Origin: Macrostomum hystrix
Lineage: Eukaryota; Platyhelminthes; Macrostomidae
Direction: 5' to 3'
DNA length: 64,000 nucleotides
Assembly (NCBI GenBank): GCA_950097015.1
Contig: CATNEN010000007.1
Span: forward strand, 6,438,001 to 6,502,000
Position numbers and translations under genes: made by a program
Shown here: piece by piece, positions 30,430-42,860 of the stretch
How the letters are laid out: every line of letters starts with the position of its first letter
Numbering within the stretch: position 1 is the first letter of the stretch
Notes under the pieces: generated by a model
Told to the model about the DNA's origin: nothing
What the model saw: the letters and a program-made list of their open reading frames with translations, nothing else
The model's database searches: none

Positions 30430-32923
30430 ACCCTCTTAATACCAACCAACCAGCCAGATCTAAAAAACAGGTTCTACTGCTTTCCAGCAGTGCCGTGACA
30501 GATTTCGGACAAATTCAAACTAATATCCGCCAGGCCAGCCCGCCTCCCAGTCCGCGACTCACATCCGGTTGGTTGCGCAACCCAGTCTAAAGGCCTCCCC
30601 GCCAGCCTGGCCCGCAGACCAAGTGCTTCTGCTGGAGAGCACCTGCGCCAGATGGCTGAACGGGTCCTTCAAGCACTGAAGCAGTGGAAGTTAGCGGAGA
30701 CAAAAAGCTCAGTCCGCACAGCCCCACGATGGCGCCAATGCGGCAACTCACCGGAGCCGGTCTGCAGCCTCTTCGCGCTCTGCGGCTTCGTAGTTTTTTC
30801 TTCTATCTTTCCCGCGGAGTCGGGGAAAAAAGTCGAAGAAGAATCGCTGGCCTCCTTTGGCTGCTTCGGATGCCAATTGACGGCCTAGAGCTACCGCAGC
30901 GGAGATGCAGCCCTCTTAACTGACTGACTGAGGGCCTGTGTGAAGCGGGTAGGAGAGGTGAAAATCAAAGGTTACTGACCTCGCCCTTGCGGCTTAGGAG
31001 GGGAACAAAAAGAGCTGGCGAAGGCCGATGGAGGGCTTAAAACTGACGCCAAGGGAATCTTAACTAGCCCCCGGGGTTTGGCAACGCAGCGGCCGCAACA
31101 CATGTCACTGCCGTTGGAGGAGGCAAACTTTTACTGTCACTGTTTCATTTTGGCTCCTCACTGGCGGCCTAAGCATTTAGCAGCCCCCTTCACCTACCCT
31201 CAGCCTTCTCTCTGCCCCTGATTAAGGGCCCAGAGATATTTGGCCCAGATACTGCCGAACAAACTGAACCATGGGTGGCTGGCGCTCTGTGGAATCATTC
31301 AGCACCACTCTCTCTCTTTGGGTGCCCCTTTGTCTCGCACATCGGCCAGAACTTGGTCAAAGTGAAGTAGACCAGGTCAAAGTCAATCATTTGAGGATGC
31401 GGGAGCGCATTTATCCCATTTCGCACTGCAGTTGGCAAGAAAATTGCTGCTGACTTAAAAGCAGCTTAGGGAGCCCGCAACTACTCAGCATTGCAATGAA
31501 GAGATCTGAGCAGTTCTTGCATCCAATGGGGCTTGCGTTTTGCTATCATTCTGCTTGCCCCCTTTCAACCACTTCGTCCACTGAGTAGTCGCCGCCGGAG
31601 CCGCCGCCGCCGGAGCCGCCGCCGCCGGAGCCGCCACAGCCGCCGTCGAGACTGGCGGAGCGGCCCTCCACAAGAGGGCGGAGGGGCAGGCGGCGGCTAC
31701 TCAGGCAAAGCTGGGGAAGGGGGGAAGAAAGTAAAAAAAATATTGGGAGAACACGAGCCCTCCCGGCCGGTCTCCCTATAATCTCTTTCTTTCTTCCCGC
31801 GCCACTCCGACTCCCAGTGAAGTCCCTTTTCCCCGTCTCGCATTTCCCTGTCTCATCATATTCATCCCCAACAACCAGATCCCCTTAGTGACTTAATTTA
31901 TCCCATAGGTAGCTGGGGATGCAAAAGCCTCGACCGCCGGCGCTCGAGTCAGTCTCAGTAGCTGAGCAGACAGACGGGTCTGGCGAGAACAGCTTTGCTC
32001 AATCCAATTCTCCACCCAGCCCTGTCCCAGCCAGTGAGGAGGGGGGAGTTGAGCACTCTGGTGCCGGGCTGGAGCCGTGCACCTGTCAATCAACGCTGCT
32101 CAAGCCGTCGCCGGCACCGCCGCGTCCCCTACTCATCCCCATCTCCTCGGGCCCCCTTTCCCCTGTCTCCCCGCGGGCCGGCTGAGCACCCCGCGTGAGT
32201 GGCCTGTCAGAGCAGCTCTTTGCTCCCATTTAAAGCCTGCAAATTTCCCATTTGCCCATCACCAACAACTGCTTGTTCGGCCTGTCAGCGTGACCCGAAC
32301 TACGCACACCCACCATCAGAGCCTGTTTACACCTGAACTGAAACGAAATAATGATCGATCGTGTTTGACAGATTGAACTTGTTGATTCTGTAATCCCCCA
32401 ATTGAACAATACAAAGCTCAGTGGTCTGGGATGGAAATTGCATTGGAGAGAACTCAACACATACAGGGATCGACCGCGGGCAGTGGCCAGATCAAGCAGA
32501 GCTCTCTAATGCTTTTTCACTCCGAGTTAAACCTCCACTGCCCTCCATCTCTCTCCTAACTCTCCGTCTTTCAGCAGCATTTGTTGTCTCCCCAGAAATA
32601 GCAAAACTACAAGCTGGGGGAGATCACGTCCCAGCAGAACTGCCGCTCCGTCTCCTACTCCATCTCTGTCACTCTCGTCCACCAGCGTATCCGAAATCAA
32701 TGAGTGGAAGAAATTAATGCTTCCACTGCTGCTGCTGCTGCTGCTGCTTGTGGGCGGGATGACCTGCGGTGACTGAGATCGAAACTTCCCTTCGCAACCC
32801 AAGGATTAGCGAAGAGTTGAGCTTAGCCGCTTTGGGTCGGGTTGTTGTTGGCACGGGGGCTGTATATGACAATAATAAAACTAATAATAACTATAGAGAT
32901 AATGTAACAAAAACTGCGGTCTA
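30430..32923. other. Gene-free GC-rich stretch
   Basis: No exon could be supported. It includes a CCG-rich tandem block (about 31588-31640, unit GAGCCGCCGCCGCCG) and a short CTG run (about 32728-32749). Confidence 0.4.
31588..31640. repeat. 15-bp CCG-rich tandem repeat
   Basis: Three to four copies of GAGCCGCCGCCGCCG. Confidence 0.8.
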
Positions 32924-33077
32924 TCAGTTGTTATAAGCGCGGGTCGATAGGCCGCTAATCATGTCCACTTGTTGCTTTCGGGTTTGTTCAATGGCCTCCA
33001 TAGCGACCTCATCAGGCTGTCTGGCTGAAAGCAGATAATTGCCATAGACTGATGGATTCCGATCGGTGAGTGTCCAT
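32924..33077 (-). CDS. Possible terminal exon of an unidentified gene
   Basis: After a plausible acceptor (CTGCAAG at 33078) the minus strand reads about 50 codons to a TGA at 32924. The peptide has a globular-looking composition (SVYGNYLLSARQPDEVAMEA, then a basic-acidic helix) and unlike the neighbouring frames is not repeat-derived. I do not recognise the family and found no partner exon upstream. It may be chance. Confidence 0.28.
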
Positions 33078-33829
33078 CTTGCAGTGGAAGATGGGGCTTG
33101 CTTCAAGATCCACTGTTGTTAGATAGGACTTGCTTTTAATGAGCCGCGGTGCTACCTAAACACTATGGCTATGCTCAGTGCACCTCTGAGCAGTGACCTA
33201 CTCAGCCGGGGCTTGTGTAACTCAAGCAGTGTGCTCTCCCCAGTCCGAGGACTGCTCAGACTAACGAAGCTCAGCGGAGCGGGGCGGGGCGGAGGGCAAA
33301 GACAAGCTCAGATGCTTCGTTAACGCCCTCTCACCTGAGACTTGACTTCTTCACGACTTAGGTGCGTCCTCGGCTTCACAATGCTCAAGCTCGGAGGCTA
33401 ACTGTGACAGCCCACTTCGCTGGCTTGCGGGCTGCAGTCACCACCGCTGACACTTTGATGGCAGACTCAAACTACACACTCACAGTCTCAAATGCATCCC
33501 GCCTCATTATCCAGTATTCTCACTTTATATACCTTTCATCTCCCACCGTCTATCTTTCATCATCAACATTTTATTGCCTGCCTTCCGCCCATAATTATCT
33601 ACCTAATTATCTACCTAAAATCCATTTTAATCTGCATTCTATCTACCATTATCAACCTACAATCTATTTTTGTCGACATTAAACCCATCATTATCTACCT
33701 TCCATTTATTATTAACTACCATCCATTAATGATTATCTACCTTTCATTTCCTATTATCATAATCTACCTTCAATTAACCATTATCTACTTTCCATTTATC
33801 ACTATCTACCTTCAACTTAATAGTTGTTT

Positions 33830-34180
33830 TTGTCTACCTTCCATCCGTCATTGTCTACCTTCCATCCGTCATTGTCTACCTTCCATCCGTCATTGTCTAC
33901 CTTCCATCCGTCATTGTCTACCTTCCATTCATCATTGTCTACCTTCCATCCGTCATTGTCTACCTTCCATCCATCATTGTCTACCTTCCATCCATCATTG
34001 TCTACCTTCCATCCGTCATTGTCTACCTTCCATCCATCATTGTCTACCTTCCATCCGTCATTGTCTACCTTCCATCCGTCATTGTCTGCCTTCCACCCGT
34101 CATTGTCTGCCTTCCATCCATCATTGTCCACCTTCCATTCGTCATTGTCTGCCTTCCATCCATTATTTTCCACCTTCCTA
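33830..34180. repeat. 21-bp minisatellite
   Basis: About 17 copies of a unit containing GTCTACCTTCCATCCGTCAT, preceded by a decayed zone (33530-33830) of related TATCTACC motifs. This suggests an older, mutated flank of the same array. Confidence 0.93.
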
Positions 34181-34439
34181 ACCTTAGTCTTGATCCCATT
34201 CCAAGCCGTTAGCAAAATGGGCGCAAATTAGTAAATAGCAATTTCCTATACCTGAGAAAAGTCTTACCTATGGCCTTTTCAATGGCCAACAGAACCATTT
34301 GAAGTCACGGGCGCACTCCAGTAGCCTCTGTGGAATAGGCACACGTAGAAGTTGATTGATAGCCAATGCATCAAAGCCACATGGGAGCGGCACTTTCAGA
34401 TGGGTTTAGCGATGACAGGCGCTTAATGTGCTCATTTCG

Positions 34440-34572
34440 TTGGTCACAAAGACTGTTTCTGCTGTGGGATGGTCATAGAGACTGACTGTGTCTGTTGTGG
34501 GATGGTCATAGAGACTGACTGTGTCTGTTGTGGGATGGTCATAGAGACTGACTGTGTCTGTTGTGGGATGTT
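34440..34572. repeat. 33-bp tandem repeat, about 4 copies
   Basis: Copies contain TTGTGGGATGGTCATAGAGA followed by CTGACTGTGTCTG. Confidence 0.88.
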
Positions 34573-35104
34573 ATTGAAGACTATTCTCATTGATAGCGTC
34601 TTTCGAGGCAGTTTTGCGTGTACCTGCGTCTCTCAGGGGGGGTCGTGATTGAGTCGGTGACTTGAGATTGTTGCTGCATTGCTCACTCACCATGAACACA
34701 CACACATAGTAGAGCATGCTTTTGAATTCCGACAAGACAAACCCGGATGAATTTCCTATAAAAATCTTTCAAAGCTAACCAGACTCGTTTCGTGGTACCC
34801 CATCTGGCAACACAATCGCACGCAGAATCTGTTTGATCAGTTCAGCCTCTCAGCTGAGCAGCCCCTCACACAGTTACTCGCTCCTTCATCATCAAAGACG
34901 TTTTAGCGACTATCGGAGCTTTGTATTGACTTCAAGCTGCGCGCCTGTGCCGCACCTTGTGGTCGGGGTCAGCTCGCCGTGTCTTTTCGGCCGGATTTGC
35001 TCGCCCGGGCGTGAGCACACTTTGAGTTCTGGGTCCGCGGGGAATAATTGGCAAATAAAAATGGCACAAAAAGGGAAATAATTAGCTAGTAGCTCTGCAA
35101 GAAT

Positions 35105-35205
35105 CTGTCTGCTGTCTGTCTGTCTGTCTGTCTGTCTGCCTGTCTGCCTGTCTGTCTGTCTGTCTGTCTGTCTGTCTGCTGTCTGTCTGTCTGTATGTAT
35201 GTTTG
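35105..35205. repeat. (CTGT)n microsatellite
   Basis: Roughly 22 copies of CTGT with a few GCTG and ATGT interruptions. Confidence 0.95.
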
Positions 35206-35880
35206 TCTGTACAGTCCGCCCTGCTTCTTTATCCAGTTATCCGCTCCGGGCCAAGTGGTCGCAGTGAAGGCTAGTAGTGAAATGCCCCGCCGCCGCCAGC
35301 CTCCGCAGCCTCCGCTGTGATGGATGGCAAACAAGGCTCGGCCAGACAGAAAGCGAATCTACGAGTACGAGCGTATAGCTAACAGCGAGTGCTTTGCATA
35401 GAGAGCAAAGCATTTGCCGGTCTCCGCCTGTTGATTTCCTCCCCAATCCCACACCAGCCGTGACCGTCGCTTTTTCCCACTTTCCGCGAAAGCCTTTCGA
35501 ATCCTCCAACCACCCCACTCCAGCCCCGGCTTCTGCGGTCTCGCGGACACGGAATTACAATTTGCACCGACCCTGCAGACACGCGCAGGTCGTTGCTTTT
35601 CTCCGCTCCTGAATTGGGGCCTGGGGGAGATGGGAAGGCCCAGCCATACCTGACATATTTTTAGCCCCAATAAATGCCGCACCGTTTTTCTTTTGTCAAT
35701 CAGACGACCGATTTAAGTAGTTGCCATGGCCGACACGCGGCAGAATCTGCGTGCTGGCGAATTAGATAGCATCGCCAGGAGGCCGGCAGGGGAGTAGGAA
35801 GCACGCCAGTTGTTGAGCCCTGTTCTCTCCTCAAGGCTCTCCGCTCTCAACTTTCTGAGAGATCATTCAGAGCTGCCCGC

Positions 35881-35915
35881 TGACGTCACATATTGAAAAC
35901 TCCGCCCCCGCTTGA
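35881..35915. promoter_or_regulatory. CRE palindrome plus GC box
   Basis: A perfect TGACGTCA (CREB/ATF site) at 35881-35888 lies about 20 bp from CCGCCCCCG. No transcript start can be linked to it, so it is only a candidate. Confidence 0.3.
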
Positions 35916-36204
35916 CAAACTCTTTATCGGCCTGGAGGCCAGAATCTCGATCGAAGAAAACAAATTCTGATTTCGAAGCCCGATATTAGATTGAGAGGAA
36001 AGTAGGGAGGGACTTGAGGGCCGCTTCGGCTTGGGAGGCTCGGCTCTAAGACGACTCACCAATGACTCAGCATTTTAAAGCAATCTGTTCGAGTCTAATC
36101 TGAAATAATGCGCGATGCGTCAAGGATGTTTGGACCAAAATAGTGTGCACCTATCTCACTACCCTGTGTAGGAAAATGTTGTGGGAAGCGGAAGAGACAG
36201 GAGA

Positions 36205-37757
36205 GTTGGAGACACTGTAGGAGAGTGTGAGAGACTGTAGGAGAGTGTGAGAGACTGTAGGAGAGTGTGAGAGAGTGTCAGAGACTGTAGGAGAGTGTCA
36301 GAGACTGTAGGAGAGTGTGAGAGACTGTAGGAGAGTGTCAGAGACTGTAGGAGAGTGTGAGAGACTGTATGAGTGTGTGAGAGAGTGTCAGAGACTGTAG
36401 GAGAGTGTCAGAGACTGTAGGAGAGTGTCAGAGACTGTAGGAGAGTGTCAGAGACTGTAGGAGAGTGTCAGAGACTGTAGGAGAGTGTCAGAGACTGTAG
36501 GAGAGTGTGAGAGACTGTATGAGTGTGTGAGAGAGTGTCAGAGACTGTAGGAGAGTGTCAGAGACTGTAGGAGAGTGTCAGAGACTGTAGGAGAGTGTCA
36601 GAGACTGCAGGAGAGTGTGAGAGACTGTAGGAGAGTGTGAGAGACTGTAGGAGAATGTGAGAGACTGTAGGAGAGTGTCAGAGACTGTAGGAGAGTGTGA
36701 GAGACTGTAGGAGAATGTGAGAGACTGTAGGAGAGTGTCAGAGACTGTAGGAGAGTGTGAGAGACTGTATGAGTGTGTGAGAGAGTGTCAGAGGCTGTAG
36801 GAGAGTGTCAGAGACTGTAGGAGAGTGTCAGAGACTGTAGGAGAGTGTCAGAGACTGTAGGAGAGTGTCAGAGACTGTAGGAGAGTGTCAGAGACTGTAG
36901 GAGAGTGTCAGAGACTGTAGGAGAGTGAGGGAGAGTGTCAGATACTGTAGGAGAGTGAGGGAGAGTGTCAGAGACTGTATAGGAGAGTGAGGGAGGGTGT
37001 CAGATACTGTAGGAGAGTATGAGAGACTGTATGAGTGTGTGAGAGAGTGTCAGAGGCTGTAGGAGAGTGTCAGAGACTGTATAGGAGAGTGAGGGAGGGT
37101 GTCAGATACTGTAGGAGAGTATGAGAGACTGTATGAGTGTGTGAGAGAGTGTCAGAGGCTGTAGGAGAGTGTCAGAGACTGTATAGGAGAGTGAGGGAGA
37201 GTGTCAGATACTGTAGGAGAGTGAGGGAGAGTGTCAGAGACTGTATAGGAGAGTGAGGGAGGGTGTCAGATACTGTAGGAGAGTGTGAGAGACTGTATGA
37301 GTGTGTGAGAGAGTGTCAGAGGCTGTAGGAGAGTGTCAGAGACTGTATAGGAGAGTGAGGGAGAGTGTCAGATACTGTAGGAGAGTGTCAGAGACTGTAG
37401 GAGAGTGTCAGAGACTGTAGGAGAGTGTCAGAGACTGTAGGAGAGTGAGGGAGAGTGTCAGAGACTGTATAGGAGAGTGAGGGAGAGTGTCAGATACTGT
37501 AGGAGAGTGAGGGAGAGTGTCAGAGACTGTATAGGAGAGTGAGGGAGAGTGTCAGATACTGTAGGAGAGTGAGGGAGAGTGTCAGAGACTGTATAGGAGA
37601 GTGAGGGAGAGTGTCAGATACTGTAGGAGAGTGTGAGAGACTGTATGAGTGTGTGAGAGAGTGTCAGAGACTGTAGGAGAGTGTGAGAGACTGTAGGAGT
37701 GTGTGAGAGAGTGTCAGAGGCTGTAGGAGAGTGAGGGAGAGTGTTAGAGACAGTATT
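36205..37757. repeat. 20-bp minisatellite
   Basis: About 75 copies of GAGAGTGTCAGAGACTGTAG with variants (GAGAGTGTGA, TATAGGAGAGTGAGGGA). Variant blocks recur in the second half, suggesting higher-order structure. Confidence 0.97.
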
Positions 37758-38515
37758 AGACGTTAATCAGTGGGGCATCAAGCCAGTGGAGAAATCCCTA
37801 CTACAGTATATTTTTTCAGTTTCCTTGTTTGCTTCATAAGCCGCTGCCTTCATTGTCTCACCCGCCGATGGGAAAAATGAAACCTGGAATTGCAACATGC
37901 CTTCAAAGAAGATGAAGAGTGTGCTGTTTGGGAGCCACTCTTGCCAACGGGGATAGAAAATAAGAATACAATGGCTTGTCTGATACACAAAGGAAGAAAA
38001 AGGTGACGAAGGTGATATTCATAAAAGTGCAGCAAAAGCAAATAGGCCCAGGCCGTTATCCACGGTTCAGAATCCAAAATAACAAGAAGATTCTCGCACC
38101 CAAATGGGGTTCATTGTCTAACAAATCATTCTTTGCTTTGCTAGGCGCCTAAAAAGACTCAGAGGACCCCCCACCCGGTCGGGCTGTCAGTCAGCTCAGC
38201 GCTCCGTTGCCGCCCCACTCCCTCCCCCCTGAGGTTGACCACATGGAGACTCCCCGTGGAGAGGTTTTTAATAAAGCAAAAAGGTGTGCTGCCTGTAGTT
38301 GTGTTAACAGTTGAGAACTGCGGTCAGCGGAGCCCCTGTGCCTCGGGCCCTGTTCGCCTTCCGTCCCCGCCTGACTGACTGACAGGCTCTGGTCACGCGA
38401 GCCCTCTGCATTATGCAAGACGGAAAATCGGAGAGTTCTGCACACAAATTTCAATACCAGACAGTGACTTGGCGAGGTCCCGTGGGTGAGCGTGGGAGCC
38501 GCACACGAAAGAGGT
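37758..38515. other. Gene-free stretch
   Basis: Non-repetitive spacer between two arrays. No supported exon. Confidence 0.4.
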
Positions 38516-38905
38516 TAGGAGAGGGAGTAGGAGAGGATGTGGTGCAGTGGGAGAGGATGTGGTGCAGTGGGAGAGGATGTGGTGCAGTGGGAGAGGATGT
38601 GGTGCAGTGGGAGAGGATGTGGTGATGTGGGAGAGGACGTGATGGAGTGGTAGAGGATGTGGTTCAGTGGGAGAGGATGTGGTGCAGTGGGAGAGGATGT
38701 GGTGCAGTGGGAGAGGATGTGGTGCAGTGGGAGAGGATGTGGTGCAGTGTGAGAGGATGTGGTGCAGTGGGAGAGGATGTGGTGCAGTGGGAGAGGATGT
38801 GGTGCAGTAGGAGAGGATGTGGTGCAGTGGGAGAGGATGTGGTGCAGTGTGAGAGGATGTGGTGCAGTGGGAGAGGATGTGGTGCAGTGGGAGAGGATTG
38901 GGTGG
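38516..38905. repeat. 20-bp minisatellite
   Basis: About 18 copies of GTGCAGTGGGAGAGGATGTG. Confidence 0.96.
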
Positions 38906-40439
38906 GAGAGGATTTGGGAAAGTGTTCAGTGCTGTGGGAATTTCTCCCTGTTCAGTCGCAGTGGGAGAGTCCAGCTGCTGCAGTGAAGATGTTGGATGAA
39001 AAATAGAAAAAGGCGGCAAATGTTCGCCACTTCACCGGCTGATTTCCCCACCGCTATTTCGCGATGGCAAATTTTCATTCTCATCTCATCATGCCATATT
39101 TTGCCGCTCTGGGAATATCCATTTCGATGATCACACACATTTTCTCTCCGCAAAAAAATCTGCCGCACACCAGAAAAATCCTCATTTGGGATCCTCGCCC
39201 TCGCCTTGATCACAGAAATTCACCGAAATAAATGATCACAGTCCCAGACCCGGCGTCTTGCTCGATCTCGCCAAAAAATTGCCTCGTCTCCTAAAAGAAG
39301 GAAAAGTGTTTTGCCACCTCTCAGCGCTCGTGCCAAGCAGAGCCACTCAATTCAGCTGAGCAAATGGCCCCGCAATTTGTGAGCAGCGGATTGAGATGGG
39401 AGGAGAGACCGTGGCGGACTTTTTTATTATGCCTTAACGCTGAAGTGGCGCAGTAAACACTACGAAGAAGCACTCAGGCGACCTGCCTTCATCAGCAATC
39501 ATAGCCGACTAACTGCGAGGGCACAGGAATGATCGAAGCCTGCGATCGACCGGCCGAACTTCCTCATCCTGTCTGCTGCTCACCGGAGAACTGTCAGAAT
39601 TCGCATCTTTTCACAGGCGGTCGCGTTTCAGAGTCGCATTCGTTTCCATAGCAACGCACTTAAACAGCATCACCCCTCCGTTTTGTAATCATAAATTGAT
39701 AGCAGAAAAACATTATTTTTTACAGCTGAAAGTGAATACACAATCGATAGATATGACAGGCAGGCTCAGCTGAAAAAGCAGCAGAAATGCAGTCTTACCA
39801 GGCAGCGGAAGCAGAACTTGTCCGGGTTGTTGGTGACCGGAAAGAAATTCGATCGGTGCTGCCGACCAAGTCTCGAACTCTGCTTTATTTGCCTATTTCT
39901 TCTCCTGCCTGCTTTCCGAAGCCTTCTGGAGCCCGCAGGCTTCTGTCGCTAGCTTTTAGCCGGGAATCTTTCTCTTTCGGGCTCTTGGCCCCCGCTGATT
40001 GGCTGTCCCCGCGAGCCAATCAGCGCCCAGCAGCTGCCTGTCAGCTTTCTGGCCTAAGAGCTCTGCTCCGGCAGTTTTAATGGAATTGAAGAGAAAATCA
40101 AAAGACAAAATGAAATTGAGGGTAAAATGGGTTGGACAACAAACAAGCATAATGATTCTGGTCTTCTCTATTGATTTAGGAAACAGCACATTGTTGAAAT
40201 TGGTCCGCAGGTTTTTGTCTGAGCGGAACATTGCAAATTAGGCAGCAGTATTTGCGAGGAGTACTTTGCGTTAGAATTCCACTGCTCTTGTTTAAATAAG
40301 TCTTTAAATTTCGACCCAACAATTTCCGAACGATATTCGGCGGAAATGTTCAAACGATTCAATGACAATTAGTTCAATTTGATTCGTAAATACAGGCGAG
40401 TAGAACTTTTAGAGTTGCTTCGAAAATAAAGGTACAGCG
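38906..40439. other. Gene-free stretch with a paired CCAAT-box inverted repeat
   Basis: No exon could be supported. The notable element is the inverted repeat at 39993-40025. Confidence 0.4.
39993..40025. promoter_or_regulatory. 12-bp inverted repeat with opposed CCAAT boxes
   Basis: Perfect arms CGCTGATTGGCT and AGCCAATCAGCG are separated by a 9-bp GC-rich spacer. Each arm holds a CCAAT/ATTGG box, the NF-Y site, in opposite orientation. It may be part of an unannotated promoter. Confidence 0.5.
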
Positions 40440-42205
40440 ACTTTTAGGAGCTATGATCTTAAGAGCTATGGTTTTAGGAGCTATGGTTTTAGGAGCTATG
40501 GTTTTAGGAACTATGGTTTTAGAAGCTTTGATTTTAAGAGCTATGGTTTTAGGAGCTATGGTTTTAGGAGCTATGGTTTTAGGAGCTATGATTTTAAGAG
40601 CTATGGTTTTAGGAGCTATGATTTTAAGAGCTATGGTTTTAGGAGCTATGGTTTTAGGAGCTATGGCTTCAGCAGTTATGGTTTTAGGAGCTATGGTTTT
40701 CGGAGCTATGGTTTTAGGAGCTATGGTTTTAGGAACTATGGTTTTAGGAACTATGGTTTTAGGAGCTATGGTTTTAGGAACTATGGTTTTAGGAGCTATG
40801 GTTTTAGGAACTATGGTTTTAGGAACTATGGTTTTAGGAGCTATGGTTTTAGGAACTATGGTTTTAGGAACTATGGTTTTAGGAGCTATGGTTTTAGGAG
40901 CTATGGTTTTAGGAGCTATGGCTTCAGGAGCTATGGTTTTAGGAGCTATGGTTTTAGGAGCTATGGTTTTAGGAGCTATGGTTTTAGGAGCCATGGTTTT
41001 AGGAGCTATGGGTTTAGGACTATGGCTTTAGGAGCCATGGTTTTAGGAGCTATGGTTTTAGGAGCTATGGTTTTAGGAGCCATGGTTTTAGGAACTATGG
41101 TTTTAGGAGCTATGGTTTTAGGAGCCATGGTTTTAGGAACTATGGTTTTAGGAACTATGGTTTTAGGAGCTATGGTTTTAGGAGCTATGGGTTTAGGACT
41201 ATGGCTTTAGGAGCCATGGTTTTAGGAGCTATGGTTTCAGGAGCTATGGTTTTAGGAGCCATGGTTTTAGGAGCCATGGTTTTAGGAGCCATGGTTTTAG
41301 GAGCTATGGTTTTAGGAGCTATGGTTTTAGGAGCTATGGTTTTAGGAGCCATGGTTTTAGGAGCCATGGTTTTAGGAGCTATGGTTTTAGGAGCTATGGT
41401 TTTAGGAGCTATGGGTTTAGGACTATGGCTTCAGGAGCTATGGTTTTAGGAGCTATGGTTTTAGGAGCTATGGTTTTAGGAGCTATGGTTTTAGGAGCCA
41501 TGGTTTTAGGAGCTATGGGTTTAGGACTATGGCTTTAGGAGCCATGGTTTTAGGAGCTATGGTTTTAGGAGCTATGGTTTTAGGAGCCATGGTTTTAGGA
41601 ACTATGGTTTTAGGAGCTATGGTTTTAGGAGCCATGGTTTTAGGAACTATGGTTTTAGGAACTATGGTTTTAGGAGCTATGGTTTTAGGAGCTATGGGTT
41701 TAGGACTATGGCTTTAGGAGCCATGGTTTTAGGAGCTATGGTTTCAGGAGCTATGGTTTTAGGAGCCATGGTTTTAGGAGCCATGGTTTTAGGAGCCATG
41801 GTTTTAGGAGCTATGGTTTTAGGAGCTATGGTTTTAGGAGCTATGGGTTTAGGACTATGGCTTTAGGAGCCATGGTTTTAGGAGCTATGGTTTTAGGAGC
41901 TATGGTTTTAGGAGCTATGGTTTTAGGAGCTATGGTTTTAGGAGCCATGGTTTTAGGAGCTATGGTTTTAGGAGCTATGGTTTTAGGAGCCATGGTTTTA
42001 GGACTATGGTTTTAGGAGCTATGGGTTTAGGACTATGGTTTTAGGAGCTATGGTTTTAGGAGCTATGGTTTTAGGAGCTATGGTTTTAGGAGCTATGGTT
42101 TTAGGAGCTATGGTTTTAGGAGCTATGGTTTTAGGAGCTATGGTTTTAGGAGCTAAGGTTTTAGGAGCCATGGTTTTAGGAGCTATGGTTTTTGGAACTA
42201 CGGTT
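40440..42205. repeat. 15-bp minisatellite with about 507-bp higher-order period
   Basis: About 118 copies of GGAGCTATGGTTTTA with GCC/ACT variants and shortened units (GGTTTAGGACTATGG). The same succession of variants recurs 507 bp apart (about 41022 and 41529). Long frames of VLGAM and APKTI peptides are artefacts. Confidence 0.97.
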
Positions 42206-42860
42206 TGATAGCTGCCGGTACTAAACACTGATGTCGTGTTTACTTTAGAATGGGGCTTAAAATCTCATTTTTTTATTTCGCCCGCAATTTTTCATCCATC
42301 GCAGGCTGGCTAAACTGAATGGCTTTAAAAATTTGGAGTGGAAAATGATAGTTCCCGCTTCGAAGAAATATGGCCCCCTAGGTTGAACAGGCCGGATGTT
42401 CCATGCAACAGATTGACCACACCCCCTGAATCTTCTGGGATTTCCCTCAATTAGAGTGGTGGGGAGAACAAGGGCCAAAAAATTCGAAACTATAGCCAAA
42501 GCCAGGGCACACAGAGGCAGGCAGTGCGACACTCGAGACAACTGTCTGTTCCTTGTCTGCCGTCCTCTTTAAGCCCACTTAGTTCGTAGCAGAGCGAATG
42601 CAAATATGACGTCCGCCGAGTATCGCCGCGCGGCCCACCGCCTCGCCTTCCACGGCAGCGAGGGGCGGGGCATCGGCCTGCCGGTCCGGTCATCTGCCAA
42701 ATTGGGCCCGACAGCCCGCGCCCCACTGCGCGGCTGGCGAAGGTCTTCAGCTGGCCTCCATCCAACCCAACCCCCGGCCTCTTCACTGAGTTGCGTCATC
42801 GGGGTGAGATCTGGGAGGATTCTGCCAGACAGTCAATCCCATGCTTTCCGGAGCTGACAC
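42206..42860. other. Gene-free stretch
   Basis: Unique sequence; GC-rich from 42600 to 42790. No supported exon. Confidence 0.4.

Larger units (their letters stand above)
34573..36204. other. Gene-free stretch with tetranucleotide repeat and CRE
   Basis: No exon could be supported. It contains a (CTGT)n tract at 35105-35205 and a palindromic TGACGTCA followed by CCGCCCCCG at 35881-35915. Confidence 0.4.

Noticed and set aside
33362-33682. Plus-strand frame of 106 codons next to the 21-bp array
   Set aside because: Mostly decayed TATCTACC repeat translation; no convincing exon boundary.
35881-35888. CRE site as proof of a promoter
   Set aside because: One 8-bp motif with no linked transcript; kept only as a low-confidence candidate.
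40374-42228. Frames of VLGAM and APKTI repeats on both strands
   Set aside because: 15-bp minisatellite artefacts. Repeated ATG inside the unit gives many false starts.
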